NCBI GenBank assembly: GCA_045612065.1
Contig: JAZKYH010000022.1
Coordinates: 1-64,000, forward strand
Length of the DNA stretch: 64,000 bases
Source: UBA1189 sp045612065
Lineage (GTDB): Bacteria; Bacteroidota; Bacteroidia; Bacteroidales; Bacteroidaceae
Reading direction: 5' to 3'
Shown: positions 8,573 through 16,102 of the stretch, in pieces
Layout of the letters: each line of letters begins with the position of its first letter
Numbering within the stretch: position 1 is the stretch's first letter
Notes under the pieces: generated by a model
The model's input: only the letters and a program-made list of their open reading frames with translations
The model's database searches: none
What the model was told of the DNA's origin: nothing
Made by a program: the position numbers and the translations under genes

Positions 8573-11422
8573 ATGCAACTACACGATATTGTCAAGGAGC
8601 GCATCCTTATCTTGGATGGCGCCATGGGTACGATGATACAGCGCCTCGGACTCACTGAAGGAGACTTCCGTGGCGAGCGCTTTGCCACCTTGCCCGGACT
8701 GCAGAAGGGCAACAACGACCTGCTCTGCCTCACACGCCCCGACGTGATTGCCGACATACACCGCCGCTACCTCAATGTGGGCGTTGACATCATCGAAACC
8801 TGCTCGTTCAATGCGCAACGCATCTCGATGGCCGACTATGGATGCGAACACCTGTGCCGCGAGATCAACCTCGCCGCCGCAGCCATCGCACGCCGCGAAG
8901 CCGATGCCCTGAGCACACCCGACAAGCCTCGTTTCGTGGCGGGTTCGGTGGGTCCCACCAACAAGACCTGTTCCATCAGTCCCGACGTGAATGACCCCGC
9001 CCTGCGCGGCATCACCTACGACGAACTCGTTGCAGCCTATGACGAACAGATGGAGGCCCTCATCGAGGGTGGTGTAGATGCGCTGCTCATCGAGACCATC
9101 TTCGACACGCTCAATGCCAAGGCAGCCATCTATGCTGCCGAGCGCGTGATGGAGCGCATGGGCAAGCGCCTACCCATCATGCTCTCGGTGACCATCTCCG
9201 ATGCTGCCGGGCGCACCCTCTCGGGACAGACACTCGATGCCTTCCTTGCCTCGGTGAGCCATGCCGATATCTTCTCGGTGGGACTGAACTGCTCGTTCGG
9301 TGCCGCACAGATGAAGCCCTACCTCAAGGGCCTTGCCGCACGTGCTCCTTACTACATATCGTGCTACCCCAATGCGGGACTTCCCAATAGCCTCGGTGGC
9401 TATGACCAGACACCGGCTCAAATGGCTGTGCAGGTGAAGGAGTACATCACCGAAGGACTGGTTAACATCATCGGCGGATGCTGCGGCACCACTGACACCT
9501 ACATCGCCGAGTATGCGGCACTTGTCGAAGGATCCAAGCCTCACGTGCCTGCCACACGACCCGATGCCCTGTGGCTCTCGGGACTGGAGCTGTGCGAGGT
9601 GACTCCCGAGCGCAACTTCATCAACGTGGGTGAGCGCTGCAACGTGGCTGGCTCGCGCAAGTTCCTCCGCCTCATCAACGAAAAGAAATATGACGAAGCA
9701 CTCTCCATCGCCCGCCATCAGGTAGAGGATGGAGCCCAGTTGCTCGATATCAACATGGACGATGGCCTGCTCGACACCGAGAAGGAGATGGTACATTTCC
9801 TCAACCTCATCGCCTCGGAACCCGATATCGCCCGCGTGCCCATCATGGTGGACTCCTCAAAGTGGGAGGTCATCACCGCAGCCGTCAAGTGCATACAGGG
9901 CAAGTGCGTGGTCAACTCCATATCACTCAAGGAGGGCGAAGAGACGTTCCTTGCTCATGCCCGCGAGATACGCCGCCTCGGTGCTGCCGTGGTGGTGATG
10001 GCCTTCGACGAAGAGGGGCAGGCCGACACCTATGAGCGCCGCATTGCCATCTGCGAGCGTGCCTATCACCTGTTGGTCGACAAGGTAGGCATGCCTCCAC
10101 AGGACATCATCTTCGACCCCAACATCCTCGCCGTGGCTACAGGCATCGAGGCACACAACACCTATGCCATCGACTTCATCCGTGCCACGGAGTGGATACG
10201 TACCCACCTGCCCGGAGCCCATGTGAGTGGTGGCGTGAGCAACCTCTCCTTCGCCTTCCGCGGCAACAACTACCTGCGCGAGGCCATGCACGCCGTGTTC
10301 CTCTACCATGCCATCAAGGCCGGTATGGACATGGGTATCGTGAATCCTGCCACCTCGGTACGCTACGATGACATCGCTCCCGAGTTGCTTGAGGCGATTG
10401 AGGATGTGATACTGGCGGCCTCCCCCAACCCCCTCCCGAAGAGGGGGCTTGCAGACTGCGCGAAGGAGACTGCTACAGAAAAACTAATTAGAATCGCTGC
10501 TAAATATTCCAACCAATCCGAGATGACTGGAAGCTCCCCTTCGGGGGGAGTTGAGGGGGCTTCCATTTCATTGGAAGACCGTCTCCAGAACGCCCTCATC
10601 AAGGGCAGTAGTGACACGCTCGAAGCCGACCTCAAGGAGGCCCTTACCGTATACCCCTCGGCAGTAGCCATCATCGAAGGCCCCCTCATGGCAGGTATGC
10701 AGCACGTAGGCCGTCTGTTCGGTGAAGGCCGCATGTTCCTCCCCCAAGTGGTAAAGACCGCCCGCACCATGAAGCAAGCGGTAGACTTTATAGTGGAAAG
10801 TGGACAGATGAACCAAAGGTCGCTGGCCGAAGGGAAAAGCAAAGATGAAAATCCACTTTCAGATGACAACAACTACCATCTTTCATCTTTCAACTCTCAA
10901 CTTCGCAAGCGCGTTCTCCTCGCCACCGTCAAGGGCGACGTGCATGATATAGGCAAGAACATCGTGAGCGTGGTGATGGGTTGCAATGGCTACGACATCA
11001 TCGACATGGGTGTGATGGTACCTGCCGAAGACATCGTGCAGAAAGCCCTCGAGTGCAAGCCGGATATCATCGGATTGAGCGGACTCATCACTCCCTCATT
11101 GGCCGAGATGGTAGCTACCGCCGAAGCCCTGCGCAAGGCAGACATCAGCGCCCCCCTGCTCATTGGAGGTGCCACCACCAGCGCCATGCACACTGCACTG
11201 AAGATTGCCCCGGCCTACGATGGCCCTGTAGTATACGTGAAAGATGCTTCGCAGAACTCTGGTGTAGCTGCAGCCCTGCTCAGCGACGACACCCGCGACG
11301 CATTCATTGCCCAACTAAAAGAGGAGCAGGAGGCCCTGCGACAAGAGTTTGCCGCCAAGGAGCAGACTCCCCTACTCTCCCTCGACGAGGCACGAAAGAA
11401 GAAACCCAATTTCTTCGACTAA
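8573..11422 (+). CDS. metH: Cobalamin-dependent methionine synthase, form without activation domain
   Basis: A 949-residue protein that transfers the methyl group of methyltetrahydrofolate to homocysteine through cobalamin. Domains in order are the homocysteine domain (about 1-320, zinc-binding GGCCGTT near 305), the pterin domain (about 345-610), the B12 cap (about 665-745) and the B12-binding domain (about 780-915) with DVHDIGKNI carrying the cobalt-ligating histidine. It ends just after the B12 domain, whereas E. coli MetH (about 1227 residues) continues with an AdoMet-dependent reactivation domain. The interdomain linkers contain unusual insertions, residues about 615-627, 653-664 and 745-779, encoded by palindromic repeat DNA (separate entries). 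Confidence 0.95.
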   Translation: MQLHDIVKERILILDGAMGTMIQRLGLTEGDFRGERFATLPGLQKGNNDLLCLTRPDVIADIHRRYLNVGVDIIETCSFNAQRISMADYGCEHLCREINLAAAAIARREADALSTPDKPRFVAGSVGPTNKTCSISPDVNDPALRGITYDELVAAYDEQMEALIEGGVDALLIETIFDTLNAKAAIYAAERVMERMGKRLPIMLSVTISDAAGRTLSGQTLDAFLASVSHADIFSVGLNCSFGAAQMKPYLKGLAARAPYYISCYPNAGLPNSLGGYDQTPAQMAVQVKEYITEGLVNIIGGCCGTTDTYIAEYAALVEGSKPHVPATRPDALWLSGLELCEVTPERNFINVGERCNVAGSRKFLRLINEKKYDEALSIARHQVEDGAQLLDINMDDGLLDTEKEMVHFLNLIASEPDIARVPIMVDSSKWEVITAAVKCIQGKCVVNSISLKEGEETFLAHAREIRRLGAAVVVMAFDEEGQADTYERRIAICERAYHLLVDKVGMPPQDIIFDPNILAVATGIEAHNTYAIDFIRATEWIRTHLPGAHVSGGVSNLSFAFRGNNYLREAMHAVFLYHAIKAGMDMGIVNPATSVRYDDIAPELLEAIEDVILAASPNPLPKRGLADCAKETATEKLIRIAAKYSNQSEMTGSSPSGGVEGASISLEDRLQNALIKGSSDTLEADLKEALTVYPSAVAIIEGPLMAGMQHVGRLFGEGRMFLPQVVKTARTMKQAVDFIVESGQMNQRSLAEGKSKDENPLSDDNNYHLSSFNSQLRKRVLLATVKGDVHDIGKNIVSVVMGCNGYDIIDMGVMVPAEDIVQKALECKPDIIGLSGLITPSLAEMVATAEALRKADISAPLLIGGATTSAMHTALKIAPAYDGPVVYVKDASQNSGVAAALLSDDTRDAFIAQLKEEQEALRQEFAAKEQTPLLSLDEARKKKPNFFD
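10416..10452. repeat. GC-rich palindromic repeat copy 1, in frame inside metH
   Basis: C-rich left part, CCCGAAG turn and GGGGG right part. It encodes about residues 615-627 of MetH, between the pterin domain and the start of the B12 cap. It is an inverted copy of the element at 10529-10564, sharing the CAAC, CCCGAAG and CTT landmarks. Confidence 0.7.
10529..10564. repeat. GC-rich palindromic repeat copy 2, in frame inside metH
   Basis: The outer arms GGAAGC (10529-10534) and GCTTCC (10559-10564) pair, with an inner CTCCCC-TTCG-GGGGAG hairpin. It encodes a Ser/Gly-rich linker at about residues 653-664. It lies in the opposite orientation to copy 1. Confidence 0.75.
10841..10890. repeat. Inverted repeat with 10-bp arms, in frame inside metH
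   Basis: The arms AAAGATGAAA (10841-10850) and TTTCATCTTT (10881-10890) are perfect complements separated by 30 bases. They encode part of a low-complexity insert (about residues 745-779) between the B12 cap and B12-binding domains. Confidence 0.7.
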
Positions 11423-11427
11423 TATTA

Positions 11428-11527
11428 GAGTGTAGTGTTTAGGGTGTAGAGTGTAAGGTGTAGGGTTTAGAGCACCTATAACCTTTAACCCACAATCCAA
11501 TAACCTCTAACCCCATAACCCACAATC
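11428..11527. repeat. Low-complexity repeat region downstream of metH
   Basis: Degenerate GTGTAGRG units (about 11430-11470) face degenerate AACCYMTAACCC units (about 11478-11527) on the opposite sense, giving a loose inverted repeat. No reading frame is supported. It resembles in style the inverted repeats inside metH and at the pth/S4 junction. Confidence 0.5.
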
Positions 11528-11535
11528 TTCAATAA

Positions 11536-11565
11536 CCCGGGCGATAATGAACATTATTGCCCGGG
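11536..11565 (+). terminator. Strong hairpin terminator of metH
   Basis: The arms CCCGGGC (11536-11542) and GCCCGGG (11559-11565), extended inward by five A-T pairs and a G-T wobble, form a 13-bp stem with a GAAC loop. Confidence 0.75.
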
Positions 11566-11599
11566 GGTTGTTATATCAGCGCCATCAATCTCCATCGAT

Positions 11600-11812
11600 A
11601 TGAAAACGAAAGCCTACCCTCACCCCACTCTGGCAGAACTGAGCGGATATATCGACATCACGCCCTACCAGCAGAAGGGGGATCCCTGCTATGGAGGCGA
11701 CACGGGAGAAACGGAATATGAGAATTATGTGAAGGGAACTCCAGAGCTCTATCAAGAGAGAGACAACAGACTTATCGCCATGGAGGCACAACTCAAGCCC
11801 CTTAACCTCTAA
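11600..11812 (+). CDS. Small hypothetical protein (70 residues)
   Basis: A 70-residue frame with an ATG start and no signal peptide, membrane segment or recognised motif. It is rich in Tyr, Glu and Gly in its middle part and has codon use compatible with neighbouring genes. It stands alone between the metH terminator and the convergent phosphopantetheinyl transferase gene. It may be a real small gene, since the frame fills the space neatly, but no function can be offered. Confidence 0.45.
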   Translation: MKTKAYPHPTLAELSGYIDITPYQQKGDPCYGGDTGETEYENYVKGTPELYQERDNRLIAMEAQLKPLNL

Positions 11813-11836
11813 CGGTATAAGGCGCATACCATCACC

Positions 11837-12481
11837 TTAACCTTTCATCGCAGCCCATGTGCACACAAACTCGGGGAGCAGACGGTAATGTACCATAAGG
11901 TTCTCTTCGAGGTTGCAGATATGGGCATGCAGTGCGCCACATTCGGCCAACATATAGGGAGCGATATGGAACACCTCCTTGAACTCGGCCAGCGTGGGGG
12001 TATCGAAGAGTTTGTATAGCGCCTCCTTGGCCGACCAGTTGATGAGATGATACATCTGACGCTCAGCCTCAGCGTGTTTGTCAACATAGGCGGCCTCAGC
12101 CTCAGTGGTGAAGCGCGAGGCGATGCGCTCCACGCGCGATGAGCGGTACTCCAGATCCATGCCTATGGGCTGGGCTCGATGGTAGGCCACGGCGGCATAG
12201 CCCTTGGTGTGCGATATGCTGATATGCACGTTGCCACCCTTGAGATAGGGACGGCCGGTAGCGTGATAGGCCACCTCACATTCGGGGCCAAACAGTTCCT
12301 TCACGAGCAAGCGCACGGCAAGCCATTCGGCGCGGCGGGCCTCATGCGTCTTGTCAGCCAACTGCGCATCATACCGATGCGTGGCCAACAATGCATACAA
12401 CTCATCCGAGGATTCCGTGATGTGCCAGATAGCTATGCCACCACCCTCGAAGGTATGATGAGCATAGTTAGGCATCGGCAA
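11837..12481 (-). CDS. 4'-phosphopantetheinyl transferase superfamily protein
   Basis: A 214-residue Sfp-type protein that would transfer the phosphopantetheine arm from CoA to a carrier-protein serine. Family motifs are present: HISISHTKGYAAVA (about residues 110-123), IGMDLEY with the magnesium-binding aspartate (about 131), and WSAKEALYKLF (about 168-178). It overlaps the end of gldE by 14 bases, as the last gene of the mutY-ssb-gldE block, an arrangement common in Bacteroidetes. The carrier protein it serves cannot be identified from the window. Confidence 0.85.
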   Translation of the reverse strand: MPMPNYAHHTFEGGGIAIWHITESSDELYALLATHRYDAQLADKTHEARRAEWLAVRLLVKELFGPECEVAYHATGRPYLKGGNVHISISHTKGYAAVAYHRAQPIGMDLEYRSSRVERIASRFTTEAEAAYVDKHAEAERQMYHLINWSAKEALYKLFDTPTLAEFKEVFHIAPYMLAECGALHAHICNLEENLMVHYRLLPEFVCTWAAMKG

Positions 12482-13823
12482 CGGCAGCTTTGGGAACAGT
12501 GTTGTGCACCACCACCTTGATCTTCACAATGCGTCGCTCGTCCATCTCCATCACCTCGAAGGTGAGGTGGTGGAAGTCGATGCTCTCGTGCAACTCAGGG
12601 AAGTCACCTTTAAGTTCGAGGAGAAGGCCTGCGAGAGAGTCGGCATCACCTTCTACTTCCTCGAAGAGTTCGTCATCGAGGTCCAATTCACGTTGGAAGT
12701 CAGAGAGCATGGTCTTGGCCTCGAAGAGATAGGTATTGCTATTGAGTTTCACATAAGCACGCTCCTCTTCGTCATACTCATCATTAATCTCACCCACAAT
12801 TTCCTCGATGACATCCTCGAGAGTAACGAGTCCAAGTGTACCACCAAACTCATCAACCACAATAGCAATATGCACCTTACTGGCTTGGAAATCGCGCAAA
12901 AGGTCATCAATCTGCTTGGTCTCGGGCACGAAGAAGGCGGGGCGGATAAGTGTCTGCCAACGGAAGCCGTCTCCCTTGTTTAGATGAGGCAAAAGGTCCT
13001 TAATATATAGAATGCCTTTAATATTGTCCACTGTGCCTGAATAGACAGGAATACGCGAATAGATATTCTCGGTCACACAAGAGAGTACTTGTTTGTAAGT
13101 GTCACGAATGTTGATGGCCACCATATCGAGGCGCGAGGTCATCACATCCTTGGCCGTCTCGTCACCGAAGCGGATGATACCCTCCAGCAATTCCTGCTCA
13201 TCGGTGAGCTCGGTCTTGTCGGTCAGTTCAAGTGCTTGTTCCAACTCATCTACCGAGAGGTTGTGACTCTGCTGTCTGTGCAGGCGGTCGACCAAACGGG
13301 TAGACTTCACCAGCAAAGAAGACAATGGGCTGAATACATAGGTCAGCACATTGATTACGGGAGCACAGATACGGCAGAACTTCAGCGGATTGAGCGAAGA
13401 GTAGAACTTGGGCATAATCTCACCGAAGAGCAAGAGCAAGAAGGTGAGCAGCACCGTGATGAAGAGGAACTCGAGCCACACGATGCCTCCAAAGTCGAGC
13501 ATCGAAAGCATGGCATAGTTGCCCAATACGGTGATGGTGATATTGACGAAGTTATTAGAAATAAGGATAGTGGCCAATAACTTTTGTGACTTGCCCAACA
13601 ATTTATTGATAATGCGGTCACTTACGGTGTCGCCCTCCTCTATCTCACTGAGGTCAGACGGAGTAAGCGAAAAGAAAGCGATCTCGGACGCCGACACAAA
13701 GCCGGAACAAAAGAGCAATAAAGAGGCCAATACCAAGGCCACAACGACACCTACCGAAGGAGCCGTAAACTGAATAGTAGAAAAGGCATCAACAATGGGA
13801 TGCCATAACGAGGAAATATCCAA
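12468..13823 (-). CDS. gldE: GldE-like CNNM/CorC membrane protein with CBS domains
   Basis: A 451-residue inner-membrane protein. It has an N-terminal CNNM (DUF21) domain with about four membrane segments (residues about 20-175), two CBS domains (about 215-345, including DVMTSRLDMVAI and VDEFGGTLGLVTLEDVIEEIVGEI) and a C-terminal CorC/HlyC domain (about 360-445). In Flavobacterium the homologue GldE is tied to gliding-motility lipoprotein GldD, but non-gliding Bacteroidales keep it too. Its role there is likely divalent-cation transport or regulation. It starts 18 bases after ssb in the mutY operon. Confidence 0.88.
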   Translation of the reverse strand: MDISSLWHPIVDAFSTIQFTAPSVGVVVALVLASLLLFCSGFVSASEIAFFSLTPSDLSEIEEGDTVSDRIINKLLGKSQKLLATILISNNFVNITITVLGNYAMLSMLDFGGIVWLEFLFITVLLTFLLLLFGEIMPKFYSSLNPLKFCRICAPVINVLTYVFSPLSSLLVKSTRLVDRLHRQQSHNLSVDELEQALELTDKTELTDEQELLEGIIRFGDETAKDVMTSRLDMVAINIRDTYKQVLSCVTENIYSRIPVYSGTVDNIKGILYIKDLLPHLNKGDGFRWQTLIRPAFFVPETKQIDDLLRDFQASKVHIAIVVDEFGGTLGLVTLEDVIEEIVGEINDEYDEEERAYVKLNSNTYLFEAKTMLSDFQRELDLDDELFEEVEGDADSLAGLLLELKGDFPELHESIDFHHLTFEVMEMDERRIVKIKVVVHNTVPKAAVADA

Positions 13824-13841
13824 AATGTGAATGTTTAGTTA

Positions 13842-14258
13842 CTAAAAAGGCATCTGGTCTTCAGGTGCCGAGGGCTGAACGGGCTGCGGCATAGGCTGAG
13901 CTGCAGATTGCTGGGCAGGTTGTTGCTGACGCGAAAGCATCTCCATATTATCCACCCAAATCTCCACTACCGTACGGCGTACACCATTCTGATCGTCATA
14001 AGAACGGCTATGTATACTACCCTCAACATAGAGTTTGTCACCCTTGTGTACATACTTCTCTACCGTCTGCGCCAAGCCACGCCAAAAAACGAGGTTATGC
14101 CACTCAGTACGCTCAGGCACCTGAGTACCATTGGCCAATGTATATGCACGATCAGAAGTAGCAAGCGACAAACTGGCTACAGCTACGTCGCGATCAACAT
14201 AACGTACATTGGGTTCACGGCCCACATTACCGATAAGAATAACTTTATTTACTGACAT
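13842..14258 (-). CDS. ssb: Single-stranded DNA-binding protein
   Basis: A 138-residue protein with an OB fold (about residues 1-105: VNKVILIGNVGREPNVRYV, TEWHNLVFW, GDKLYVEGSI), then a Gln/Pro-rich flexible tail ending in the acidic DQMPF tip that recruits repair and replication partners. It binds ssDNA as a tetramer. It follows mutY by 47 bases and precedes gldE, consistent with one operon. It is slightly shorter than E. coli SSB because of a shorter linker. Confidence 0.95.
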   Translation of the reverse strand: MSVNKVILIGNVGREPNVRYVDRDVAVASLSLATSDRAYTLANGTQVPERTEWHNLVFWRGLAQTVEKYVHKGDKLYVEGSIHSRSYDDQNGVRRTVVEIWVDNMEMLSRQQQPAQQSAAQPMPQPVQPSAPEDQMPF

Positions 14259-14305
14259 AATCTTATATATTTTTACATTTGAGCCTCAAAATTAGACAAT
14301 AATTT

Positions 14306-15385
14306 TCATATACACATACTATCCCGCACATTATTTTCATTCTCCAAGTAACGCTCCAGGAGTCGAGGAAGAGCATAACGATGTAATTCATCAAAAGGAA
14401 CTACTACATAGCCGTCGAGACAAGGGAGTACCCCATGCACCTCAAACTTATAAAACGCTGCATGCAACACGCGATGCGAGAGCACATGTTTGATGCCATC
14501 TGTACATCCCTTATATGTGTATTGCGGTAACACCTCGTGCCACTGAGCAAACGCCTGGGTAGAGAAAAGCTCTTCAGCATCCATTGTGGAGGACGTCTCT
14601 ATCAAAGGCAGCTCATAGAGATTCTTCCAAATGTCATCAGCGATGCGCTTGTGCAGCAACAATGCCTCATCGTTGTATACATACAGGTAGGATAGAAAAC
14701 GATTGGTCACCTTCGTCTTGTGTGACTTTATAGGGAGCATCCCTACCCTATTTGATGCTCGAGCAATGCATTTGTCGGTCAAGGGACATGAAGAGCAATC
14801 AGGATTTTTCGGAACACACTGTAAGGCACCAAACTCCATAACTGTCTGATTATACTTGGCTGCATGGGTCGCAGGAAGCAACGTTTGAGCTATCTCTGTA
14901 ATCATCTGTTTGCCACGAGACGAATCAATGGGTTCATCTACACCAAATACCCTCGACCATACCCGACACACATTGCCATCGACCGCTGCCTTGGGTATAT
15001 CAAATGCAAAAGAAGCGATAGCAGCCGCTGTATAGTCACCCACTCCACGAAGCGAACGAATAGCATCGTAGGTATCGGGGAAATCCCCCAATGCCACAAT
15101 CTGCTGAGCGGCAACATGAAGGTTACGAGCACGAGAATAATAGCCCAATCCCTGCCATAAACGCATCACCTCATCTTCGGGAGCCTCGGCCAAAGCCTCA
15201 ACCGTAGGAAAGTGCTCGACAAAACGAACAAAGTAATCGTAACCCTGAGCAACACGGGTCTGCTGCAAGATAATCTCAGATACCCATATATAATAAGGAT
15301 TACGCGTGGAGCGCCAAGGCAACTCACGACTGTGCGTATCGTACCAAGTGAAAAGCCGATCAACAATTTCTTCCATTCGCAACAT
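14306..15385 (-). CDS. mutY: A/G-specific adenine glycosylase
   Basis: A 359-residue base-excision repair enzyme that removes adenine mispaired with 8-oxoguanine. The N-terminal domain has the helix-hairpin-helix LRGVGDYTAAAIASFAF and the catalytic aspartate in AAVDGNVCRV. Four cysteines of the iron-sulfur cluster loop are seen in CVPKNPDCSSCPLTDKC (about residues 190-206). The C-terminal Nudix-like domain (about 220-340) recognises 8-oxoG. It heads the mutY-ssb-gldE-PPTase operon behind a good Bacteroidetes promoter. The start is ATG at 15385; an in-frame ATG at 15376 is also possible. Confidence 0.95.
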   Translation of the reverse strand: MLRMEEIVDRLFTWYDTHSRELPWRSTRNPYYIWVSEIILQQTRVAQGYDYFVRFVEHFPTVEALAEAPEDEVMRLWQGLGYYSRARNLHVAAQQIVALGDFPDTYDAIRSLRGVGDYTAAAIASFAFDIPKAAVDGNVCRVWSRVFGVDEPIDSSRGKQMITEIAQTLLPATHAAKYNQTVMEFGALQCVPKNPDCSSCPLTDKCIARASNRVGMLPIKSHKTKVTNRFLSYLYVYNDEALLLHKRIADDIWKNLYELPLIETSSTMDAEELFSTQAFAQWHEVLPQYTYKGCTDGIKHVLSHRVLHAAFYKFEVHGVLPCLDGYVVVPFDELHRYALPRLLERYLENENNVRDSMCI

Positions 15386-15402
15386 TTACATCAAATACTC
15401 CG

Positions 15403-15434
15403 CAAAAATAGACAATTTAGTGAGACAGAGCAAA
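15403..15434 (-). promoter_or_regulatory. Promoter of the mutY operon
   Basis: On the minus strand TTTG (15431-15434), 20 bases, TATTTTTG (15403-15410). Both elements and spacing fit the Bacteroidetes consensus; the mutY ATG lies 18 bases beyond. Confidence 0.75.
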
Positions 15435-15496
15435 CAAAGTGAGCGATTTACAAAAAAAATACAGCAATATATTTTTTTAGCAACGAGAAAAACTCT

Positions 15497-15504
15497 ATAT
15501 TTGC
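15497..15504 (+). promoter_or_regulatory. -7 element of the HU gene
   Basis: TATATTTG, a full match to TAnnTTTG, 50 bases before the HU start. The -33 region is only a T-run near 15472-15478. Confidence 0.6.
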
Positions 15505-15553
15505 ACTCCGAAATAAAAAGTGACATTTGTACAACCAAAAAGAATATTAAAAA

Positions 15554-15829
15554 ATGACTAAATCAGAAGTTGTTAGCGAGATCTGCAAGAAGACAGGTGT
15601 TGACAGAGCTGAGGCGCTGAAGTGCGTAGAGGCTTTCATGGAAGTGGTAAAGGAGTCGTTGATCAAGGAAGAGAATGTATACCTTCGTGGTTTCGGTAGC
15701 TTCATCTTGAAGAAGAGAGCACAGAAGACTGCTCGTAACATCTCTAAGAATACTACCATCATCGTTCCTGAGCACAACATCCCCGCATTCAAACCTGCAA
15801 AGACATTTGCTGTGGATGTAAAGAAATAA
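15554..15829 (+). CDS. HU-family DNA-binding protein
   Basis: A 91-residue histone-like protein with the helical base (residues 1-45) and beta-arm region (about 46-75: RGFGSFILKKRAQKTARNISKNT, with the conserved GFGSF turn and a basic arm). It ends with the FKPAKTFAVDVKK tail typical of the family. It bends and compacts DNA as a dimer. The 30-residue basic gene and RNase G gene follow on the same strand. Divergent from mutY. Confidence 0.95.
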   Translation: MTKSEVVSEICKKTGVDRAEALKCVEAFMEVVKESLIKEENVYLRGFGSFILKKRAQKTARNISKNTTIIVPEHNIPAFKPAKTFAVDVKK

Positions 15830-15867
15830 GAGAAAGAATAGAGTATTAACCATAAATTTTTCCCACT

Positions 15868-15960
15868 ATGCCAAACGGAAAGAAGCATAAGCGTCATAAA
15901 ATGGCGACTCACAAGCGTAAAAAAAGACTGAGAAAGAATCGTCATAAGAGCAAGAAGTAA
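15868..15960 (+). CDS. Very small basic protein (30 residues), ribosome-associated type
   Basis: ATG at 15868 to TAA at 15960. It encodes 30 residues of which more than half are Lys, Arg or His; it starts MPNGKKHKRHKM and ends KNRHKSKK. A short Lys/His/Arg-only protein at this place, between HU and RNase G, recurs in Bacteroidetes as I recall from genomes of the group. Composition suggests RNA or ribosome binding, as in the THX-type small ribosomal proteins. The exact function is not established from sequence. Confidence 0.75.
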   Translation: MPNGKKHKRHKMATHKRKKRLRKNRHKSKK

Positions 15961-16054
15961 GCTCTTACGCACAAAGAAAATGACAGGGAACAAACTTCAA
16001 GATACGCAAGACGGAATTTTGAGTTTGTTCTTTGTTGCTTTTAATGAAATGTTG

Positions 16055-16086
16055 TAGGAGTCGGGGGCAAGATTCCCCATCTCCTA
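16055..16086 (+). promoter_or_regulatory. Hairpin just before the RNase G start
   Basis: Arms TAGGAG.CGGGG and CCCC..CTCCTA enclose a short loop, ending 16 bases before the GTG start of rng. It could be an attenuator, a processing site, or a translation-control hairpin like that of E. coli rne. No T-run follows, so a simple terminator is less likely. Confidence 0.4.
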
Positions 16087-16102
16087 AAAAATACCAAGAA
16101 AA

